A stretch of DNA of 62,626 bases, taken from Chersky-299 sp963749535. Lineage in GTDB: Bacteria > Actinomycetota > Thermoleophilia > RBG-16-64-13. This document shows positions 34,520 to 44,972 of the stretch, in pieces. The stretch is taken from assembly GCA_963749535.1 (NCBI GenBank), contig CAVVNF010000037.1:1-62626 (forward strand). Direction: 5' to 3'. A program made the position numbers and the translations under genes. Under the pieces are notes generated by a model. It was not told where the DNA came from and did no database searches. It was given only the letters and a program-made list of their open reading frames with translations. The first letter of the stretch is position 1, and every line of letters begins with the position of its first letter.

Positions 34520-36060
34520 CAGTCGCCTTCAAGCAGAAGCAAGTCCGGATCCTCCAAATAACCGATCACAAGATTAAGGAAACGAGCCGCTTCAGCTCCA
34601 TCGATCAGCTGATGGTCGAACGTCAGCGACAACGGCAGAATGTGCCGTGTCACGATCGTTCCCTCTCGAAGCACGGGGAGCTCCCGCACTCTTCCCATGC
34701 CGAGGATGGCGACTTCTGGATAGTTGATCACCGGTGTGGCGAACGTGCCGCCGATCGAGCCGTAATTGGAGATGGTGAACGTCCCGCCATGAACGTCCGC
34801 AAGGTCCAGTTGGCGGTCCTCGGCCCTGTTCACAAGCGCGACTATCTCCTCGGCGATGCGGAAGATGCTCTTCCTGTCGGCCGCCTTGATGTTTGGCACG
34901 ACCAGGCCGGCCTTGGTATCGACGGCAAACCCGACGTTGTAGTAGCGCTTAAGCAAGAACTCTTCGCGCGACTCCCCGAGGGTGGCGTTGAGACGCGGGA
35001 AACGCCTGAGGGCCGCCGTGCAGGCCTTGATGACAAAAGCAAGGTAGGTAAGTCGCACCCCTCGCTCGGTCGCGACCGTACGCTCCTTGTCGCGGATGCG
35101 TTTAAGGATGGTGACGTCGGCCTCGTCCATGGTGGTGACCTGCGCCTGCTTGGCGAGCGATTCCGCCATATGCCGGGCCATGGTGCGGCGAACGCCTCGC
35201 ACCGGCACCCTCTCCACGACACCCAGCCCGTCATCTTCCAGAACGCCTCCCATAAGGGGCTGCATCTCTCCCGTCGCCTCAGAGAGCGCCGCGGGGACGG
35301 GTCCCGGAGGTTCCGGTCCGCCGGCGGCCGGCGCGGTGGCGGGACTGACCTCTCCGGCGGGCCGCGCTACCGCGGCCGCCGCGGCGGGCGAAGGTGAAAG
35401 TGAAGGTGAAGGGATAGGTTCGGGCGAAGGAGAGACCGGAGCCGTTGAGACCCGGGCGCCGCCGTAAGCTTCCGCCTCAGCGGCATCCTCCACGTCCTGC
35501 TTGAGGATGCGGCCACCTGGCCCCGTCCCCCGGATCACGCTGAGATCGACGCCCAACTCTTTCGCGAGAGCCCGCACCGACGGCATTGCAAGCACTTCCA
35601 GGTCCGTCCCGGGTGCTACGGCCGCTTTGTGCGGCGGCTCGGCGACGATTTCGGCGCCCGCGGAAAGACCTGCCACAGGCGGCCCGGCCACCGATGGCCC
35701 TGAGGCCGGCAGCTCCTCGTCGGGTGCTTCTTCCAGCCGCCCGACGACGGACCCGGTGTATGGGACTTCCTCCCCGGGGCGCTCCGCCGCAGCGGCAATG
35801 GGGTGCGGCGCCTCCGGAGCTCCCGCTTCCTCGATCGTCGCCACGACGGCGCCGACCTTGATCACGTCACCCTCGGCTCCATAGAGCTTCGCCACGCGTC
35901 CAGCCCGGGGCGAAGACAATTCCACGACGGCCTTGTCGGTCTCCACCTCGGCCAGCGTCTGGTTCTCGGCGACCGTGTCGCCCTCTTTTACCTTCCACGC
36001 AAGGAGTTCGCCCTCGACGATCCCCTCGCCGATGTCCGGGAACTTGAACTCGAAGGTCAT
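34519..36060 (-). CDS. Dihydrolipoamide acyltransferase (E2) of a 2-oxoacid dehydrogenase complex
   Basis: E2 carries the acyl group on a lipoyl arm and passes it to CoA. Domains in order: a lipoyl domain (residues ~1-78) with the lipoylated lysine in VETDKAVVEL; a Pro/Ala/Glu-rich linker; an E1/E3-binding domain with MPSVRALAKELGVDL...GTGPGGRILKQDV; a second long Ala/Pro linker; and the catalytic domain with TLGES, NVGFAVDTKAGLVVPNIK and the active-site HxxxDG within FDHQLIDGAEAARF. ATG 36060 is preferred; a GTG at 36072 is possible. It belongs with the E1 genes upstream although a nitroreductase gene lies between. No E3 gene is present here. Confidence 0.92.
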   Translation of the reverse strand: MTFEFKFPDIGEGIVEGELLAWKVKEGDTVAENQTLAEVETDKAVVELSSPRAGRVAKLYGAEGDVIKVGAVVATIEEAGAPEAPHPIAAAAERPGEEVPYTGSVVGRLEEAPDEELPASGPSVAGPPVAGLSAGAEIVAEPPHKAAVAPGTDLEVLAMPSVRALAKELGVDLSVIRGTGPGGRILKQDVEDAAEAEAYGGARVSTAPVSPSPEPIPSPSLSPSPAAAAAVARPAGEVSPATAPAAGGPEPPGPVPAALSEATGEMQPLMGGVLEDDGLGVVERVPVRGVRRTMARHMAESLAKQAQVTTMDEADVTILKRIRDKERTVATERGVRLTYLAFVIKACTAALRRFPRLNATLGESREEFLLKRYYNVGFAVDTKAGLVVPNIKAADRKSIFRIAEEIVALVNRAEDRQLDLADVHGGTFTISNYGSIGGTFATPVINYPEVAILGMGRVRELPVLREGTIVTRHILPLSLTFDHQLIDGAEAARFLNLVIGYLEDPDLLLLEGD

Positions 36061-36160
36061 GGCCCGAACCACCCTTTTGTCGTGATCGTTCGCCTACTGG
36101 ACTGTTGCCCGGGGCGATGCCGCCCATGACTCCGCCCGGGCGTCTCCGCCCCACGCGGGC

Positions 36161-36907
36161 TCAACCGAGAGCCTTGTCTGCCTCCACATGTCTGGCCACA
36201 TTGCCGGCCCGCAGTTTCTTGATCTGGTCTCTCAACCTTTCCTCGCTCAAGAATTCATCGTCCTTGGCCCTCTCGTGGTGCACCATCTCGTCGAGGTGAC
36301 GCATGAGCTTGGACGACGGCGGATCCTCCATCGCGTTGTATCCCACCAGGAAGATGTCGTAGATATAGATGTAATCAGGAAGATTCAGCAGGTGCTTGAC
36401 CAGGCCCTGAACCAAAGGATACTTGACCGCGGAGACCGGCTGGGCGGCCAACCCCAGGCTTGTGGCGGCCAGCCACACGTACATGAAGGCATTGGACAGC
36501 GAGGACTCGAAGATCGAATCGCCCTTCTGCTTCGAATAACGGGCGGGCATCGGCAGACCCACGCGTCGCCTGGTGTCTCCCATGGTCAGGATGTGCACCG
36601 GAGCCGGCGGGCATTGCCACCTGCCATGGGTGTCGCTCTTCCATGGGGAGCCCTGCCACTCTTCCCTTGTGGCCTCCAACGCGAAGAAGTCGTCGTTCTT
36701 GTAGTTGTCGACGATCTTGGTGATGCCACTTCTCAATTCCGGATCCTTGACTACCAGGAACTCCACCGGTTGCATGTTGAACCCGGTGGGCGCCCAGCGC
36801 CCTGCCTCGAGAAGTTTGTCCACCATCTCGTCCGGGATGGGGTCCGGCTTGATGGCCCGCAGCGTGCGGCGTTCCTTGAAGAACTCCAGCAGTTCGTCGT
36901 AATCCAC
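36161..36907 (-). CDS. Nitroreductase-family protein
   Basis: An FMN-dependent nitroreductase-fold protein of 248 residues. The N-terminal ELLEFFKERRTLRAIKPDPI, then LLEAGRWAPTGFNMQPVEFLVV, match the family's FMN-binding R-x-x-R and W-A-P-S-x-x-N-x-Q-P motifs. A central ~70-residue segment (NYKNDDFF...ARYSKQKGD) is less typical, and MYVWLAATSLGLAAQPVS is the usual late motif. The GTG at 36907 follows AAGGAG by six bases. It lies 20 bases after E1beta and before E2, an odd place for this family; a redox partner role in the same operon is possible but unproven. Confidence 0.85.
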   Translation of the reverse strand: MDYDELLEFFKERRTLRAIKPDPIPDEMVDKLLEAGRWAPTGFNMQPVEFLVVKDPELRSGITKIVDNYKNDDFFALEATREEWQGSPWKSDTHGRWQCPPAPVHILTMGDTRRRVGLPMPARYSKQKGDSIFESSLSNAFMYVWLAATSLGLAAQPVSAVKYPLVQGLVKHLLNLPDYIYIYDIFLVGYNAMEDPPSSKLMRHLDEMVHHERAKDDEFLSEERLRDQIKKLRAGNVARHVEADKALG

Positions 36908-36927
36908 GATGGTCTCCTTATCGTCTC

Positions 36928-37908
36928 TCAGAACTCCATGACCGAGATGATCTCGTCCACCACCAGATCCACGCTCGGCTGGTAGTAGTCCTCCAACTTG
37001 GCCAATGGCGGCATAGTATCGAAGCCGGTCACTCTGCGCACCGGGGCCTTCAGGCTGAGAATGACCCTTTCCGCGATCTGAGCCGAGATTTCGGCGCCAA
37101 AACCCCCTGTACGCGGCGCCTCGTGCACCACCACCGCCCTCCCGGTCTTCTTCACACTGTTTACGACCGTCTCGTGGTCGAACGGCGATAGGCTGCGGAC
37201 GTCCACGACCTCCACGTTGTGTTTTCCGTCGGCCTCCAGCCTCGCCGCCGCCTCTTTGCACGTGCGGACGTGCGCGCCCCAGGTGACGACGGTGACATCC
37301 GAACCCTCACGCATCACTTCAGCCTTGCCAAGGGGGATCACGTACGGCGCGTCCGGGACCTCGGCCTTGATCGCCCGATAGATCCGCGCCGGCTCTAGGA
37401 AGATCACGGGATCAGGATCGCGGATCGAGGCAAGCAAGAGACCCTTGGCCTGATACGGATCCGACGGGATCACCACCTTGAGACCGGGGACGTGGGCATA
37501 CACGGCTTCCATGCTCTCAGAATGGTGCTCCAACGCTCGGATACCCCCGCCGTAGGGCATGCGAACGACGAGGGGGACGGTGAGCGCTCCGCGAGACCGG
37601 TTACGCATCCGGGAGGCGTGCGACACCAATTGGTCGTACGCCGGGTATGAAAAGCCGAAGAACTGGATCTCAGCCACCGGGTGGTACCCGGCTATCGCCA
37701 TCCCGATCGCCATCCCCACGATGCCGGATTCGGCAAGAGGCGTGTCGATCACCCGGTCGGTGCCGAACCGTTCCGCAAGGCCGTCGGTGACGCGGAAGAC
37801 CCCGCCGTCTTTGCCCACGTCCTCACCCATGATGACCATCCAGGGATCAGTCTGCATCTCCTGCTGCAAAGCTTGGTCGATCGCTTCCACGATGTTGAGG
37901 CGGGCCAT
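36928..37908 (-). CDS. 2-oxoacid dehydrogenase E1 component, beta subunit
   Basis: E1beta pairs with E1alpha to decarboxylate a 2-oxoacid with thiamine diphosphate. The 326-residue product is full length: MGEDVGKDGGVFRVTDGL, IDTPLAESGIVGMAIGMA, EIQFFGFSYPAYDQLVSHAS, PYGGGIRALEHHSESMEA and VVVHEAPRTGGFGAEISAQI follow the PdhB/BkdA2 pattern. It starts two bases after the E1alpha stop. Pyruvate or branched-chain 2-oxoacids are both possible substrates; sequence alone does not separate them. Confidence 0.93.
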   Translation of the reverse strand: MARLNIVEAIDQALQQEMQTDPWMVIMGEDVGKDGGVFRVTDGLAERFGTDRVIDTPLAESGIVGMAIGMAIAGYHPVAEIQFFGFSYPAYDQLVSHASRMRNRSRGALTVPLVVRMPYGGGIRALEHHSESMEAVYAHVPGLKVVIPSDPYQAKGLLLASIRDPDPVIFLEPARIYRAIKAEVPDAPYVIPLGKAEVMREGSDVTVVTWGAHVRTCKEAAARLEADGKHNVEVVDVRSLSPFDHETVVNSVKKTGRAVVVHEAPRTGGFGAEISAQIAERVILSLKAPVRRVTGFDTMPPLAKLEDYYQPSVDLVVDEIISVMEF

Positions 37909-37910
37909 GA

Positions 37911-38990
37911 CTAGGCCTTCCCCTCGACGTGGGCCATCAATGCGGCGCGCTGCTCGGACAGAGGCCCGGTGATCTCGCCATACACGTGCCGGAACATCTC
38001 TTCCGGCCCGGGAGCCGGGATCGCTTCGAACGCTGCCACCGCCGCGCCTACCTTCTCCTCTGCGTTGACGTGCATCTCGGCCTCAGATGCGTCGTCCAGC
38101 AGCCCCTTCTTGCGCATGTAAAGGCCGAGACGAAGGATCGGATCCCGCTGCCTCCACTTCTCCACCTCTTCGTCTGAACGATACCGGCGAGCATCGTCGG
38201 ACGTGGTGTGATCGCTCACCCGATACGTGTGGGCCTCTATCAACGTGGGGCCGCCCCCGGTTCTCGCCCTCTCAAGTGCCTCGTTCGTCACTCTGTACAC
38301 GGCGAACACGTCATTCCCGTCTACCTGCACGCCGGTCATGCCGTAACCCAGCGCCTTCTGGGCGACGGTGAACGACGCCGTCTGCTTCTCGTACGGCACC
38401 GAGATGGCCCATTGGTTGTTCTGACAGAAGAGCACTACCGGCACCTGGAATACTCCGGCCATGTTCATGGCTTCGCTGAAATCGCCTTCGGAGGTGGCCC
38501 CTTCCCCGAAGAAGGTGAGGACAGCCGCCTTCTCACCCCTATGCTTCATCGCCCAGCCGATCCCCACGGCATGCAACATATGAGTACCCACCGGGATCGC
38601 GATCGGGAGCGTCCGAGATCCGGATGGCAACGCATAGCCCCGCTCGTCGCCGCTCCAGAATTGCAGCAGGTGCTCCGGCTTCATCCCTCGGAGAAGGAGT
38701 GCGCCCAGTTCGCGGAAGGCCGGCACCATCCAATCCTCGGCTCCGAGGGCCAGCGCCGCCCCGATGTGCGCCCCTTCCTGCCCGGTGACGCGAGCGAACG
38801 TGCCCAGCCGTCCCTGCCTCTGCAGCTTGAACATCCGCTCGTCGAGGTGGCGGGTGAAGACCATCTGCTCGTACAGAGCCGTGATCTGTTCCGGGGTCAG
38901 CGCGGGCATGAGCGCCTCGTCCACGTTCCCCTGCGGGTCCAGGACCTCGACGCGTTCCACCGAGAAAGACACAAGCGTGCGGATCGGCAC
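37911..38990 (-). CDS. 2-oxoacid dehydrogenase E1 component, alpha subunit
   Basis: E1alpha binds thiamine diphosphate and forms the E1 heterotetramer with E1beta. The 359-residue product shows MVFTRHLDERMFKLQRQGRL, GQEGAHIGAALAL, the ThDP motif FFGEGATSEGDFSEAMN ending at FCQNNQWAIS, and SDHTTSDDARRYR in the phosphorylation-loop region. The GTG at 38990 lies five bases after GGAGG. It is the first gene of E1alpha-E1beta-nitroreductase-E2-mqnB-mqnD, all closely packed. Resembles Bacillus-type pyruvate dehydrogenase E1alpha, but branched-chain specificity is not excluded. Confidence 0.93.
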   Translation of the reverse strand: MPIRTLVSFSVERVEVLDPQGNVDEALMPALTPEQITALYEQMVFTRHLDERMFKLQRQGRLGTFARVTGQEGAHIGAALALGAEDWMVPAFRELGALLLRGMKPEHLLQFWSGDERGYALPSGSRTLPIAIPVGTHMLHAVGIGWAMKHRGEKAAVLTFFGEGATSEGDFSEAMNMAGVFQVPVVLFCQNNQWAISVPYEKQTASFTVAQKALGYGMTGVQVDGNDVFAVYRVTNEALERARTGGGPTLIEAHTYRVSDHTTSDDARRYRSDEEVEKWRQRDPILRLGLYMRKKGLLDDASEAEMHVNAEEKVGAAVAAFEAIPAPGPEEMFRHVYGEITGPLSEQRAALMAHVEGKA

Positions 38991-39055
38991 CGCGACCTCC
39001 TAGCCAGCCAGCCCGGGCCGCGAAGCGGCCGGCGCCCGTTTTCGTCGCCATGTCT

Positions 39056-40081
39056 TCACGTGGCGGTCTCATCCACGACCAGGACCGCAGCGCCCTGGAC
39101 GTCTCCCCGACGCAGCTTATCAAGCGCATCGTTTGCGCGATCGAGCGGGAAGGCCTCGACCTCAGTATGCACCGGGACTTCTGGGGCGAGAGCCAGAAAT
39201 TCCAGCCCGTCGCGCCGGGTAAGGTTCGCCACCGACCGCACCATCCTCTCCCCCCAGAGCGTTTCGTACGGGAAGGTGGGGATGTCGCTCATGTGAATGC
39301 CGGCGCAAACGACAACTCCACCCTTGCCGACCCTGGCGAGAGCCAGCGGCACCAACTCGCCGGCCGGCGCAAAGATTATCGCCGCTTCCAGTTCCTCCGG
39401 ACCGGCCTCGGTTGTGTCTCCCGCCCAGTCCGCCCCCATCTCGCGGGCGAATCGCTGCGACACGATGTCTCCAGGTCTGGTGAAGGCATAGACACGTCTC
39501 CCTTGGTACCGCGCCACCTGGGTGATGATGTGCGCGGCTGCACCGAAGCCGTACACCCCGAGGGGGTCTCCCTCCTCAGTCATCACCAGCGAGCGATACC
39601 CGATCAAACCGGCACATAACAGCGGCGCCGCCTGCAGGTCGGGATATCCGGCTGGGATCGGGAAGCAGAAGCGGTGATCGGCCACGGCGAACTCGGCGAA
39701 GCCGCCGTCGATGTCATAGCCGGTGAACTTCGCGTGGTCGCAAAGATTCTCTCGGCCGCTGCGGCAGTACTTGCAGTCACCGTCGGTCCAGCCAAGCCAC
39801 GGTACGCCCACTCGCTCGCCCACCGCGGGGGACACCACGCGCGTGCCGCGGCCGACGACGGTACCGACGATCTGGTGGCCGAGGACCAAAGGCAACTTGG
39901 GGCGCGGCAACTCGCCATCCAGGACATGAAGGTCAGTGCGGCACACGCCGCACGCGTGGACGCGAACCAGAACTTGGTCCGGATCAGGCTCCGGCTTGGC
40001 AATGCGCGTGTCTCGAAGCGGCCGCCGGGCCCCATCTAGGACCATCGCTCGCATGGAGTCATGAGGGTCGATGTCGCTCAT
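39056..40081 (-). CDS. Zinc-dependent alcohol dehydrogenase
   Basis: A 341-residue medium-chain dehydrogenase. The catalytic zinc site (CGVCRTDLHVLDGE and GHQIVGTVVGRG), the structural zinc cysteines (DCKYCRSGRENLCD) and the cofactor-binding segment VYGFGAAAHI are visible; in the last, G-x-G-x-x-A replaces the canonical G-x-G-x-x-G. LLCAGLIGYRSL and the substrate-domain pattern match the AdhP-like/propanol-preferring group. ATG 40081 follows GGGAG by six bases; the frame is open a further ten codons upstream. It stands 65 bases before E1alpha and may belong to that unit. Confidence 0.88.
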   Translation of the reverse strand: MSDIDPHDSMRAMVLDGARRPLRDTRIAKPEPDPDQVLVRVHACGVCRTDLHVLDGELPRPKLPLVLGHQIVGTVVGRGTRVVSPAVGERVGVPWLGWTDGDCKYCRSGRENLCDHAKFTGYDIDGGFAEFAVADHRFCFPIPAGYPDLQAAPLLCAGLIGYRSLVMTEEGDPLGVYGFGAAAHIITQVARYQGRRVYAFTRPGDIVSQRFAREMGADWAGDTTEAGPEELEAAIIFAPAGELVPLALARVGKGGVVVCAGIHMSDIPTFPYETLWGERMVRSVANLTRRDGLEFLALAPEVPVHTEVEAFPLDRANDALDKLRRGDVQGAAVLVVDETAT

Positions 40082-40138
40082 TCCCGTCTCCCGGCACTGG
40101 TCCATTTCCAATCATCGGGCGGGGAGCTTTCGTTGCGT

Positions 40139-40888
40139 CTATCCCGCGACCGGCAGACCCGTGTCCTCCCTGCGCATGAATATCGACGGGCGCTGGAAGT
40201 GGAAGTTCACGTAGTGGTCCACCACCCTGTCGATGAGCCGCTCTGCGTCGGCATCGTAGATTACCGACGCCCCGGTCTCCTTGTCGATCGCCTGTACCAA
40301 CTTGGGCACCATATCGGCGATCCCCCCGCTCCCCTGCAGGACCCCAATGAGCTTACCCTCGTCGTAGGCGATGGCAAACTCGCCCAGCGTCCCCGAGTGC
40401 CCATTGACGATGATGACGATGTCGCTCGAGCGGATATTGACGATCTCGCGTCCCATCAACCCGCTGCCCGTGTAGATGAGCACGTCGAATTCTTCGGCCG
40501 GCGAATGGTACACCTGGATGTGCTCGTCGAGGCTGAGAGCCGGCGAAATGCCTATCGACAGCCCCCCTCCCGATTTGGCCCCCCGAGCGCTTTCCAGCGG
40601 CAGACCCGGAGCCGCGCCGCTGATGAGGATCATCCCTTGCCGGGCGATCACCTGGCCCAGTTCGTACGCTTCCGTCATGGCGTTCTGCGGAAACTGCCCC
40701 GAGGCAGCTCCCATGACCCCTACCTTGAGCGCCATGGCTTTGACGTTGCACGCATAGCGCGCCGGGTCGGCATTGAACACGTCGCGATGCTCGATTGAGC
40801 AGAAGTAGTAGATGCGCCCGTTGTAGAAGGCGGCACCCTTGGCCTCCCGCTCGGTGAGCACTTTCCCGCAGACCGGATCGACGATCAT
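40139..40888 (-). CDS. YHS domain fused to a SLOG/LOG-like Rossmann domain
   Basis: The 249-residue product begins with a YHS domain (DPVCGKVLTEREAKGAAFYN, YYFCSIEHRDVF; residues ~3-45), a small Cys-containing module linked to metal binding. The remainder (~55-249) is a TIGR00725/SLOG-type Rossmann domain: VGVMGAASGQ, the GAAPGLPLESARGAKSGGG segment corresponding to G-G-x-x-G-x-M-E-x-x-x-x-G-A, and IIVNGHSGTLGEFAIA matching the P-G-G-x-G-T-x-x-E motif in modified form. SLOG proteins bind or cleave nucleotide-derived ligands (LOG, DprA, TIR-related systems). The ATG at 40888 overlaps the beta-CASP nuclease stop (ATGA), so both are co-translated. The fusion and pairing are uncommon in my experience; the substrate is unknown. 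Confidence 0.8.
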   Translation of the reverse strand: MIVDPVCGKVLTEREAKGAAFYNGRIYYFCSIEHRDVFNADPARYACNVKAMALKVGVMGAASGQFPQNAMTEAYELGQVIARQGMILISGAAPGLPLESARGAKSGGGLSIGISPALSLDEHIQVYHSPAEEFDVLIYTGSGLMGREIVNIRSSDIVIIVNGHSGTLGEFAIAYDEGKLIGVLQGSGGIADMVPKLVQAIDKETGASVIYDADAERLIDRVVDHYVNFHFQRPSIFMRREDTGLPVAG

Positions 40889-42282
40889 CGTGGCACCTCT
40901 TCCAGATCGAAGGTCTCCCCCTTCTCCGCGATGACCACCGTGAACTTGAGGCGATCTTGCAGGATCCGTTGCAGGACCGTTGCCGAAGCGAACTCCCCGT
41001 GGGTGAGGATCGTGAGCTTGGGCGGCTTGAAGTGCGACGCCCAGGAGACCAGTTGGCTCTGGTCGGCGTGCGCCGATAGCTCGCTCAACTCGTGGATGTG
41101 GGCCCTCACGGCGATCTCTTCCCCGAAGATGCGGACCCTCTTGTCTCCTTCGAGCAGCCGACGGCCGAGGGTATTCTGCGCTTGGAAGCCAACTATCACC
41201 ACATGCGCTTCCGGACGCCATAGATTGTGTTTGAGGTGGTGCTTTATCCGCCCGGCATCCGCCATGCCGCTGGCCGAGATGATCACCACGCCCCGTTTCT
41301 CGTTCAGCGCGCGCGATTCATCGGCGCTGGCGGTGTAGTGGAGCTGAGGCCAGTCGAAGATCCCCCCCTGCTCCGCGAACATCTTCTGTGATTCCTCGTC
41401 GAAATCCTCGCGGTGGCGCCGAAACACCTGGGTGGCCTGCACCGCAAGAGGACTGTCCACATAGACCGGCATGTCCAGTTGGTGCGCGTCGGATATCTCC
41501 CGGAGGAAAAAGAGCAGTTCCTGGGTGCGGCCCACCGCGAACGCCGGGATGATCACGTTCCCACCGCTCTCGTGCGCTTCCTTCAGGATCTGGGCCAGTT
41601 CCTCGCGCGGATCCCCCTCGTGAGGGTGCTCTCGATCGCCGTACGTTGATTCCATGATCAGATAGTCGGTCTTCTCCGCCACCTCTGGATCGCGGACGAT
41701 GGGCTGGTCGGGTTGACCCACATCCCCGCTGAAGAACGCCAGGACCTTCTCCCCTTGTTCTTCTAGACGCAGCTCGAGGAAAGCCGACCCAAGGATGTGG
41801 CCGGCATCGTGGAACACGACGACCACCCCGGGAGCCGCTTCGAGCGGCTTGTCGTACTCCACCGGCCTGCAGAGCGCGGGCACCTTGCGAGCATCGTCCT
41901 GGGTATACAGAGGCTCCACCGTCCGGTGACCGGCGCGCCGGGCCTTGCGCTGACGCCACTCCGCTTCACTCTCCTGGATGTGCGCGGAGTCGAGCAGCAT
42001 GATCTCGGCGAGGTCGCAGGTGCCGGATGTGGCATAAATCGGTCCGGCAAAGCCCTCCTTGACCAAGCGTGGGATAAGCCCCGAGTGATCGATGTGAGCG
42101 TGCGTGAGCAACATGAAATCTATCGCCGCGGGATCGAACAGGAAGGGAGCGAAGTTCAAGGCTTCTTCCTTCTCACCACCCTGGTGCATGCCGCAATCGA
42201 TCAAGAAACTGGCCTTGCCCACGTGGATCCAGTAGCACGATCCCGTGACCTCCCGCGCTGCCCCACAGACTTGAAGATCCAT
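40885..42282 (-). CDS. Beta-CASP metallo-beta-lactamase RNase
   Basis: The 465-residue product is a metallo-beta-lactamase with a beta-CASP insert, like CPSF73-type or Ysh1-like bacterial RNA nucleases. Motif I FLIDCGMHQGG, motif II THAHIDHSG, motif III HDAGHILGSAF, motif IV FSGDVGQPDQPIV, motif A YLIMESTYGD, motif B PAFAVGRTQELL, motif C SELSAHAD with final THGE are all present. It lacks the RNase J C-terminal domain, so it is of the smaller YSH1/MBL group. The start ATG 42282 follows GGGGGAGG. It leads a two-gene unit with the YHS-SLOG protein and is divergent from acs. Confidence 0.9.
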   Translation of the reverse strand: MDLQVCGAAREVTGSCYWIHVGKASFLIDCGMHQGGEKEEALNFAPFLFDPAAIDFMLLTHAHIDHSGLIPRLVKEGFAGPIYATSGTCDLAEIMLLDSAHIQESEAEWRQRKARRAGHRTVEPLYTQDDARKVPALCRPVEYDKPLEAAPGVVVVFHDAGHILGSAFLELRLEEQGEKVLAFFSGDVGQPDQPIVRDPEVAEKTDYLIMESTYGDREHPHEGDPREELAQILKEAHESGGNVIIPAFAVGRTQELLFFLREISDAHQLDMPVYVDSPLAVQATQVFRRHREDFDEESQKMFAEQGGIFDWPQLHYTASADESRALNEKRGVVIISASGMADAGRIKHHLKHNLWRPEAHVVIVGFQAQNTLGRRLLEGDKRVRIFGEEIAVRAHIHELSELSAHADQSQLVSWASHFKPPKLTILTHGEFASATVLQRILQDRLKFTVVIAEKGETFDLEEVPR

Positions 42283-42554
42283 GTATCCTCCCCCGGGCAG
42301 GCCCCCTCCGGGGGCGCACCGGCTCCGTGCGTTCTCAAGACGGATGGTGTGAATTCCAGCCACATATACTCTCTCATATCGGCTGGTCTTCTATCTGGAC
42401 AGGACATGCTACCAGGGCTGTCACCCCGCGTGCTTGCTCGCGCCAGCCCGATCTCTTGGGCAAATCCTTATGTTATTCTTGCCGGTGGCATTCAGCACCC
42501 GGTGACACGCCGGGGGAAGCAAGTATCTGTAATACGGGAAAAGCGGAGGAAATG
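42283..42554. other. Divergent intergenic region, nuclease gene / acs
   Basis: This 272-base region must hold promoters for both genes. On the minus strand TATATG/TATGAG elements near 42365-42380 could be a -10. On the plus strand AT-rich TTATGTTATTCT near 42468-42480 is the only -10-like stretch; no good -35 was found for either. A short GCCCCC/GGGGGC hairpin lies near 42300-42315. Confidence 0.35.
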
Positions 42555-44516
<1,962 letters not shown>

Positions 44517-44574
44517 CCCGCCAAGACCTGACGCCGGCGGCGGAAGCCGGCCGAGTCAGTATGACGATGCCAAA

Positions 44575-44603
44575 GGGGCGGCCTCCAAGCCGCCCCTTTT
44601 CTT
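44575..44603 (+). terminator. Rho-independent terminator after acs
   Basis: GGGGCGGC and GCCGCCCC form an 8-bp stem with loop CTCCAA, followed by TTTTCTT. It ends the acs transcript just before the convergent lipoprotein gene. Confidence 0.88.
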
Positions 44604-44606
44604 GTC

Positions 44607-44969
44607 CTAAGGAGCCGTCCCCAGCATCTCCGCAGACCCCCCGGCATAGTCATGCGGCCACAGAATCATCGGCTTTGAATCCTCGAACTGCGCGACAAAG
44701 AGCTGCGCAAAACGGTTCTGTCCGTTGGCATCAAAGTCCAGCACCGGCAAGATCGCCGGAGAGCGGAAACAACGAGCCGATGCGGACGACCGAGGCACAC
44801 CATGCGTGGTCGCAGTCAAATGTAAGCTGGTGCTGTCTGTGTTGCTCCCAGGTCGGGTGGCCTTGGTCGAGGTGACGACGCCGCTGGTACAGCCGCCTAG
44901 GGCCGTGACGACCACGAGGCCGATCACTATCGAGGCCGCGGCCGCTCCTCGCGTACGTCTATGAATCAA
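44607..44969 (-). CDS. Small putative lipoprotein
   Basis: A 120-residue product with a basic end, a hydrophobic stretch (ASIVIGLVVVTAL) and lipobox ALGGC, then a Ser/Thr-rich segment and an unrecognised C-terminal part (PVLDFDANGQNRFAQLFVAQ). It begins four bases after the leuS stop and ends against the acs terminator. The signal peptide is convincing; the rest matches no family I know, and the protein may be truncated. Confidence 0.55.
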   Translation of the reverse strand: MIHRRTRGAAAASIVIGLVVVTALGGCTSGVVTSTKATRPGSNTDSTSLHLTATTHGVPRSSASARCFRSPAILPVLDFDANGQNRFAQLFVAQFEDSKPMILWPHDYAGGSAEMLGTAP

Positions 44970-44972
44970 GCT

